Source of the DNA: JBBTCX01 sp964494205
GTDB taxonomy: Bacteria; Planctomycetota; Phycisphaerae; UBA1845
DNA: 64,000 nt
Assembly (NCBI GenBank): GCA_964494205.1
Contig: CAZBRD010000007.1
Span: 62,001-126,000 of the forward strand
Reading direction: 5' to 3'
The notes below the pieces were generated by a model. The model was not told the DNA's origin, made no database searches, and was given only the letters and a program-made list of their open reading frames with translations. This document shows positions 60,226 through 64,000 of the stretch, piece after piece. The position numbers and the translations under genes were made by a program. Position 1 is the stretch's first letter; each line of letters starts with the position of its first letter.

Positions 60226-61722
60226 ATGACGACATCTGCCGGCACAAGTGTGGAAGTAGGTTTGCCGGCCGGCGGTGCGGACGCAGTTTCCGGACGCGAG
60301 GCAATCGTCATTTCCGTCGGTCGCGCGATCGGCGCGGTCTTCACCGGCACTTTTCGAACCGTCGGTAGAACACTGGTCGGACTGGCGCCCTCGAGCTGGT
60401 TGCTGGTCGATCTGCTCATTTTGTGCGGAAGCCTCTGCCTAGCATTCAATATCATCGCGCACTATGACGCGGCTGTGCCACACCTTGCGCTATGGCAGTC
60501 GATCTTTGTCTTTTCGTTCGCGATGACCGGATCGAACATGATCCTCGGGCTCTATGAGCGCGAAACCATCGCGGGACGCGCCCGAATCCTCACACGGACC
60601 TGGATGACGGCAGCGGCCACAGCGGCCATTTCGTACGCGATGATTTACGCCGTTATGTACGCAACCGTGAGCCGACGTGTAGCGGCGACAGCACTCGTTG
60701 TCTTTTGTCTTGTGAGCGCGGCTTTGCGATTCTGGGCGTGCTGGGGGCTAAATAGTTCGCGACGAAATCTGTTGATCGCCGGGCCGCGGAGTTTGTTTGA
60801 TTCGTTCGAGCGCGCGAAGTCGGATGGGCTGCTGGCGGAATATCGCTTGCTTGGGTTTGCGGACACCGGCGCAATGCGAAGCTCGACGGAAGCCAGCGCG
60901 ATGCGCTGGGGCGACCTGCGCGGCGACCTTGACCGCATACGGCAAGAGAAAATCAGCGATATCGTGGTCAGCGCCGAAGCCGCGCGCGATCCGCAGGCGC
61001 GATCGTGGATGCTGCCCTGCCTGCAAATGGGATGTCGTGTCACGAACGAGGCTACCTTTTATGAGAAGGCGACCGGCCAGATTCTGGTCGACGAAATCAC
61101 GCCGGACTGGTTCCTGTTCGCTGATTTGAAGACGCATTGCGACGAGCAAGCCACGCTGAAGCGAGTTGTCGATCTCGCGACAGCAATGCTCGGCCTAGTC
61201 ATTTCGGCTCCGCTGTGGCCGCTCATTGCATTGGCCATCAAGCTCGACGACGAGGGTCCGGTTTTCTATTCGCAGACTCGCATCGGGCAAAACGGCAGCG
61301 TGTTTCGGCTGTTCAAATTCCGGACGATGAACGTCGACGCGGAGAACGGCAAGAGCCAGTGGGCTTCGACGAACGATCCGCGCGTGACGCGCGTGGGTAA
61401 GTGGTTGCGCAAGCTGCGACTTGATGAACTGCCGCAATTGTACAACGTGCTGATCGGCGAGATGTCGATCGTCGGCCCGCGACCGGAGCGGCCTGACATT
61501 GTGGGCGAATTGTCGAACGTAATCCCGTTTTACGCGGAAAGGCACCTCGTGAAACCGGGCATCACTGGTTGGGCCCAGATCAGTTTCCGCTATGGCGCGT
61601 CGATCGACGACTCGAAACGCAAGCTGCGCTTCGACCTCTACTACCTCAAACACATGTCGTTCGAACTCGACATGATCATCATCTTCCGCACGCTGGGGTC
61701 GTTCATTCGCGGCTCGTGCTGA
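60226..61722 (+). CDS. Polyprenyl glycosylphosphotransferase (exopolysaccharide initiation)
   Basis: The 498-aa protein has a membrane half (WLLVDLLILCGSLCLAFNII, LWQSIFVFSFAMTGSNMIL, TAAATAAISYAMIYAVMY) and the C-terminal sugar-transferase domain: RVVDLATAMLGLVISAPLW, DDEGPVFYSQTRIGQNGSVF, LFKFRTMNVDAE, RLDELPQLYNVLIGEMSIVGPRP and GITGWAQISFRYG. It links a sugar-1-phosphate to undecaprenyl phosphate to start polysaccharide synthesis. The start is ATG at 60226; the frame is open back to 60001 but ATG 60226 gives the usual start. Confidence 0.92.
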   Translation: MTTSAGTSVEVGLPAGGADAVSGREAIVISVGRAIGAVFTGTFRTVGRTLVGLAPSSWLLVDLLILCGSLCLAFNIIAHYDAAVPHLALWQSIFVFSFAMTGSNMILGLYERETIAGRARILTRTWMTAAATAAISYAMIYAVMYATVSRRVAATALVVFCLVSAALRFWACWGLNSSRRNLLIAGPRSLFDSFERAKSDGLLAEYRLLGFADTGAMRSSTEASAMRWGDLRGDLDRIRQEKISDIVVSAEAARDPQARSWMLPCLQMGCRVTNEATFYEKATGQILVDEITPDWFLFADLKTHCDEQATLKRVVDLATAMLGLVISAPLWPLIALAIKLDDEGPVFYSQTRIGQNGSVFRLFKFRTMNVDAENGKSQWASTNDPRVTRVGKWLRKLRLDELPQLYNVLIGEMSIVGPRPERPDIVGELSNVIPFYAERHLVKPGITGWAQISFRYGASIDDSKRKLRFDLYYLKHMSFELDMIIIFRTLGSFIRGSC

Positions 61723-61872
61723 GTCACCCCTAGCTCATTTCCGTTTGAATCGCTGTTGGCCACCGGCCTGACAAGTCCGGCGACTTCTCGGCTCGCTTGA
61801 CTTGGTGTATGCTATGGCGTTCGCGAGGCGCGGGGCGTTGAAACCCTTCGCCCATCGCGACACCCGACGATC

Positions 61873-61944
61873 GGGGGTGTAGCTCAGTGGTAGAGCAACG
61901 GCCTTTTAAGCCGTAGGTCTTGGGTTCGAGCCCCAACACCCTCA
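61873..61944 (+). tRNA. tRNA-Lys (anticodon UUU)
   Basis: The 72-base sequence folds with acceptor GGGGGTG/CACCCTC (one wobble), D-arm GCTC-AGTGGTA-GAGC, anticodon arm ACGGC-CTTTTAA-GCCGT (anticodon TTT), T-arm TTGGG-TTCGAGC-CCCAA, discriminator A. CCA is not encoded. Its 3' half is overlapped by the end of the integrase gene on the other strand. Confidence 0.95.
61884..61944. other. Probable attachment site of an integrative element (tRNA-Lys 3' part)
   Basis: The last 61 bases of the integrase gene, including its stop, lie inside the tRNA-Lys gene on the opposite strand. Integrases of tRNA-targeting elements commonly sit just inside the junction, and the 3' part of the tRNA serves as the att core. 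The matching direct repeat would be to the right, outside the window. Confidence 0.65.
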
Positions 61945-63383
61945 GTTTCGCAACGAGTCGCAACACGTCGCGTTTGCTCGTTAAGTCTCGCAGAATTCGG
62001 ACCTTGTGCCGCTCGTGTCATATGTCGGCGTTCAATGCTGTTTTCGCACTGTTTCGCACCGATAGCCTGTGAATTGCGCCCTGACTGCTGGCGCATGCGC
62101 TGGCGCGCGTTTTCACCCATACTTGCGCAGCTATTGAGCGATCCCGTCGCCCTTAGCCGCTCGCGATCTGAATCGCGTTTCGCACCCGGAACCGGCAACT
62201 TTTGGAGCGCCCCCGTGAGATCATGCAATCGAACGTGCGCGTAGCGACCAACCGTCAACATTGGCGTCGAGTGTCGCGCCAGCTCTTGGCACGTCCGCAC
62301 GGACGCTCCACTGTTGACCAAGCGTGAAACAAACAGGTGACGCATTGAATGAAAGTCGCGAACAGCTCCCGATGCGTCCGTTTGAGTTAGAAAATCAGAT
62401 TTCTTCCGCGCGTCTTGTTCCTGCGTGGTTTTTGACTCGTCGATCCATGTAGCGCGGGCTGCTTCCATATCTTCTCGTAACATCTTGGCGGATCGTGCCG
62501 GTAGGTCTAATACGGTTGATCCCGGCTCTTTAGACTCCAGCCACGGTCGTAGCAGCTTCGCCAATCCGGTATGAATTGGCTGCATATCGTTTCGGCGTCG
62601 CTTGCTGAACCCCGCTAATACCTTGATCGTCGGCGGATTGCTATCGAGGTCGAATGACTCCGGCTTCAAACTACGCAATTCATTGGCGCGAAAACCAGAA
62701 CCGCAGGCAATTCGATAGGCCATTGCACGATCAACCCCAGACATTCCAAGAATCGCTGGTCCATCCTCAGCGGCTTCGATAATTCGCTCCAGCTCTTCGT
62801 CGGACAGCTCACTTCGCACATAGACGTTGTCTGCCTCCGTTGAATGCGTTTTGAGCGACATAAGCGGGTCCGCAGCGATACGCCCATCGCGTGCGAGCCA
62901 GCGGCTGAATTGTTTCATAGCTTTGCCGTAGTAACTAACCGTTCGGGCTGAGAGTGGTTCGTGTCTTGTTTTGCCCTCCACCGTCGTCACCGTGTAACCG
63001 TTTCGGCGCAGCTCACCAAGACGTGTTTCAACGGTTGAAAGTGTAAGATCAGCGAGAGTTGTCATGCCACTCGTGTCGAGTACGCGACTGATTCGGCTCA
63101 TGAGCTGCGACGCCTGTTGCTTAGATACTCGCCCCCCTACTGCCGTCAGAAAATCGTATATGTGTTCCTGTAAGACGCGACGGGCTTCCGTCGCAAATCT
63201 ATCGAGCCGAGAGTCGATGACTCCTTCACGCTTTAGCAACTCGCGGGATTCCAGCTCACGGGCGATACGTTCTGCCGTCTTGAAATCTGTCGTGCGACTG
63301 GATCGCTCGATGCGTTCGCCCTTCGCGTTGAAATACGCGATTTGATAATTGCGCCGATCTGCCCGTTTGAATACAGTGGCCAT
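61884..63383 (-). CDS. Tyrosine-type site-specific recombinase (integrase)
   Basis: The 499-aa protein has an N-terminal arm-binding and SAM-like core-binding part (SARTVSYYGKAMKQFSRWLA) and the catalytic domain: Arg in RIACGSGFRANELRSLKPES, HSMRHLFVSRLVNSGASV (HxxR), and HSTPMLTVGRYAH with the catalytic tyrosine. The C-terminal tail is long (about 100 residues), polar and poorly conserved in look; its last 20 codons are encoded by the antisense of tRNA-Lys. The HTH gene starts seven bases upstream. Probably excises and inserts the element that occupies the right end of the window. Confidence 0.93.
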   Translation of the reverse strand: MATVFKRADRRNYQIAYFNAKGERIERSSRTTDFKTAERIARELESRELLKREGVIDSRLDRFATEARRVLQEHIYDFLTAVGGRVSKQQASQLMSRISRVLDTSGMTTLADLTLSTVETRLGELRRNGYTVTTVEGKTRHEPLSARTVSYYGKAMKQFSRWLARDGRIAADPLMSLKTHSTEADNVYVRSELSDEELERIIEAAEDGPAILGMSGVDRAMAYRIACGSGFRANELRSLKPESFDLDSNPPTIKVLAGFSKRRRNDMQPIHTGLAKLLRPWLESKEPGSTVLDLPARSAKMLREDMEAARATWIDESKTTQEQDARKKSDFLTQTDASGAVRDFHSMRHLFVSRLVNSGASVRTCQELARHSTPMLTVGRYAHVRLHDLTGALQKLPVPGAKRDSDRERLRATGSLNSCASMGENARQRMRQQSGRNSQAIGAKQCENSIERRHMTRAAQGPNSARLNEQTRRVATRCETEGVGARTQDLRLKRPLLYH

Positions 63384-63390
63384 GTCTATT

Positions 63391-63624
63391 TCAACCCTTT
63401 CCCTTGCGCCGAACGCGCTTCAGTTCTAGGCCAAGTACCTTGCCTAATCGCTCAACGGTCGATAATTGTGGATCGCGGTTACCGTTCACAACCGCATGAC
63501 AAACGGCGTAGACCACTCCCGATTGATCGCTGAGTTGTTTGATTGACAGACCGGAGTCACGAAACGCCTCAATCAACGTCGCGTGCATCGGACCTTCACG
63601 AAATGATTCCCTGTTCCTCATACC
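63391..63624 (-). CDS. Small HTH (Cro/C1-type) regulator, possible excision/immunity control
   Basis: The 77-aa protein has an XRE-type helix-turn-helix: LIEAFRDSGLSIKQLSDQSG, then AVVNGNRDPQLSTVERLGKV, and a basic tail RVRRKGKG. The start is ATG at 63624. It is transcribed with the integrase, seven bases apart. A 12-bp perfect palindrome stands just upstream. It may act as repressor or directionality factor. Confidence 0.8.
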   Translation of the reverse strand, partial: GMRNRESFREGPMHATLIEAFRDSGLSIKQLSDQSGVVYAVCHAVVNGNRDPQLSTVERLGKVLGLELKRVRRKGKG

Positions 63625-63640
63625 GATACTATACTCCGTT

Positions 63641-63652
63641 CGCGATATCGCG
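63641..63652. promoter_or_regulatory. Candidate operator palindrome
   Basis: CGCGATATCGCG is a perfect 12-base palindrome 17 bases before the HTH gene start. It may be the site for that regulator or another one. Its distance to a TATAGT on the minus strand (63634-63629) fits repression, but this is an inference. Confidence 0.4.
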
Positions 63653-63682
63653 TCCAGTAATTCGTGGTTGCAGTTCTCGACA

Positions 63683-64000
63683 TTATTTCGCCCACCGAGT
63701 CGGATCGGGATCACTGAAGTCTCCCAAGCCGCCACTATTCTGGTTATCACGTTTCGGGGGGTGTTTCCCCTTCGTCAAATCTGTTTGTCGGGGAGCGTCT
63801 ACACTATCAACACCTACGATACCGCCGTTTTCAGGGGCGCTAGCGTGGGTATCGTTGGCGTTGCTGTCGTTTTCGGGCGTCTGTCTTGAAATGACAAAGA
63901 CCTTCGACGGTTGTCCGCCTGAGCTGCCCGGCGCTATGTACTCCCAAACGCCCAATTCCGAGTCCACTAGCTCCTGAAGAGCATCGCTTGCCAACTCGAC
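63683..64000 (-). CDS. C-terminal part of an element protein (partial; replication/primase-helicase type possible)
   Basis: The frame is open to the right edge, so at least 105 residues of a longer protein are present. The segment LVDSELGVWEYIAPGSSGG, followed by PSKVFVIS, looks like a winged-helix tail found at the end of mobile-element primase/helicase (DUF3987-type) proteins. The rest is a disordered Asn/Asp/Pro-rich tail. This is a tentative call; the body is outside the window. Confidence 0.5.
   Translation of the reverse strand, partial: VELASDALQELVDSELGVWEYIAPGSSGGQPSKVFVISRQTPENDSNANDTHASAPENGGIVGVDSVDAPRQTDLTKGKHPPKRDNQNSGGLGDFSDPDPTRWAK

Overview
The window looks like a chromosome segment of a Gram-negative-type bacterium of the phylum Planctomycetota, probably near the Phycisphaerae. 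This is inferred from protein style, not from a marker gene. The signs are an oversized SecA with a cysteine-rich insert, a TatC with a large loop insert, a membrane protein with the CxxCGYDL...CPECG zinc ribbon common in that phylum, giant secreted PKD and FG-GAP proteins, a Tat-exported superoxide dismutase, and many short palindromic repeats between genes. Lipoproteins, an Lgt-like protein, a LolA/RseB-like protein and MurD fit a diderm cell with peptidoglycan.

Layout. 1-2838: end of a sugar-binding protein gene plus ATPase and permease of an RbsABC-type importer. 3088-7164: exported GH38 alpha-mannosidase. 7.7-13.4 kb: exported unknown, FliA-type sigma factor with a near-consensus promoter, truA, a GT4 glycosyltransferase, tatC. 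13.7-25.9 kb (minus strand): HEAT-like exported protein, then a tightly overlapping chain read secA > fused 5-oxoprolinase > DUF4392-MurD-like fusion > DUF1445. 26.1-37.8 kb (minus): a small exported candidate, a 2214-aa M6 metallopeptidase with PKD repeats, and a 1339-aa FG-GAP lipoprotein. 38-42.5 kb: two DinB proteins, a LolA-like protein, Mrp, GNAT, tRNA-Leu(GAG). 42.6-47.3 kb (minus): PilZ/TPR/zinc-ribbon membrane protein operon, an unknown protein and a kinase-fold protein. 47.5-51.7 kb (plus): O-antigen-ligase-like protein, larB, nnrD. 52-57 kb: small proteins including a 17-aa membrane microprotein, Lgt-like protein, Tat-SOD, UreH-like membrane protein, murD. 57.2-61.7 kb: ABC exporter pair, lipoprotein, polyprenyl glycosylphosphotransferase. 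61.9-64 kb: tRNA-Lys(UUU) with an integrated element entering from the right (tyrosine recombinase, HTH protein, partial replication-type protein).

The most interesting system is the D-glutamate/5-oxoproline cassette at 15.2-21.7 kb. DUF1445 and DUF4392 are the two parts of animal D-glutamate cyclase, which makes 5-oxo-D-proline. Here they lie beside an ATP-dependent 5-oxoprolinase, and the DUF4392 protein carries a truncated MurD-like module (MurD being the D-glutamate-adding ligase) whose ATP-site residues look damaged. A complete murD lies at 55.6-57.0 kb. The arrangement suggests control or recycling of D-glutamate linked to peptidoglycan synthesis; this is an inference.

The window also holds at least three families of hairpin repeats. 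One is an inverted pair of about 110 bp (41.7 and 59.1 kb) whose related 34-bp unit recurs identically at 13.6 and 47.4 kb; another is a composite three-hairpin unit at 2.9-3.1 and 7.6 kb.
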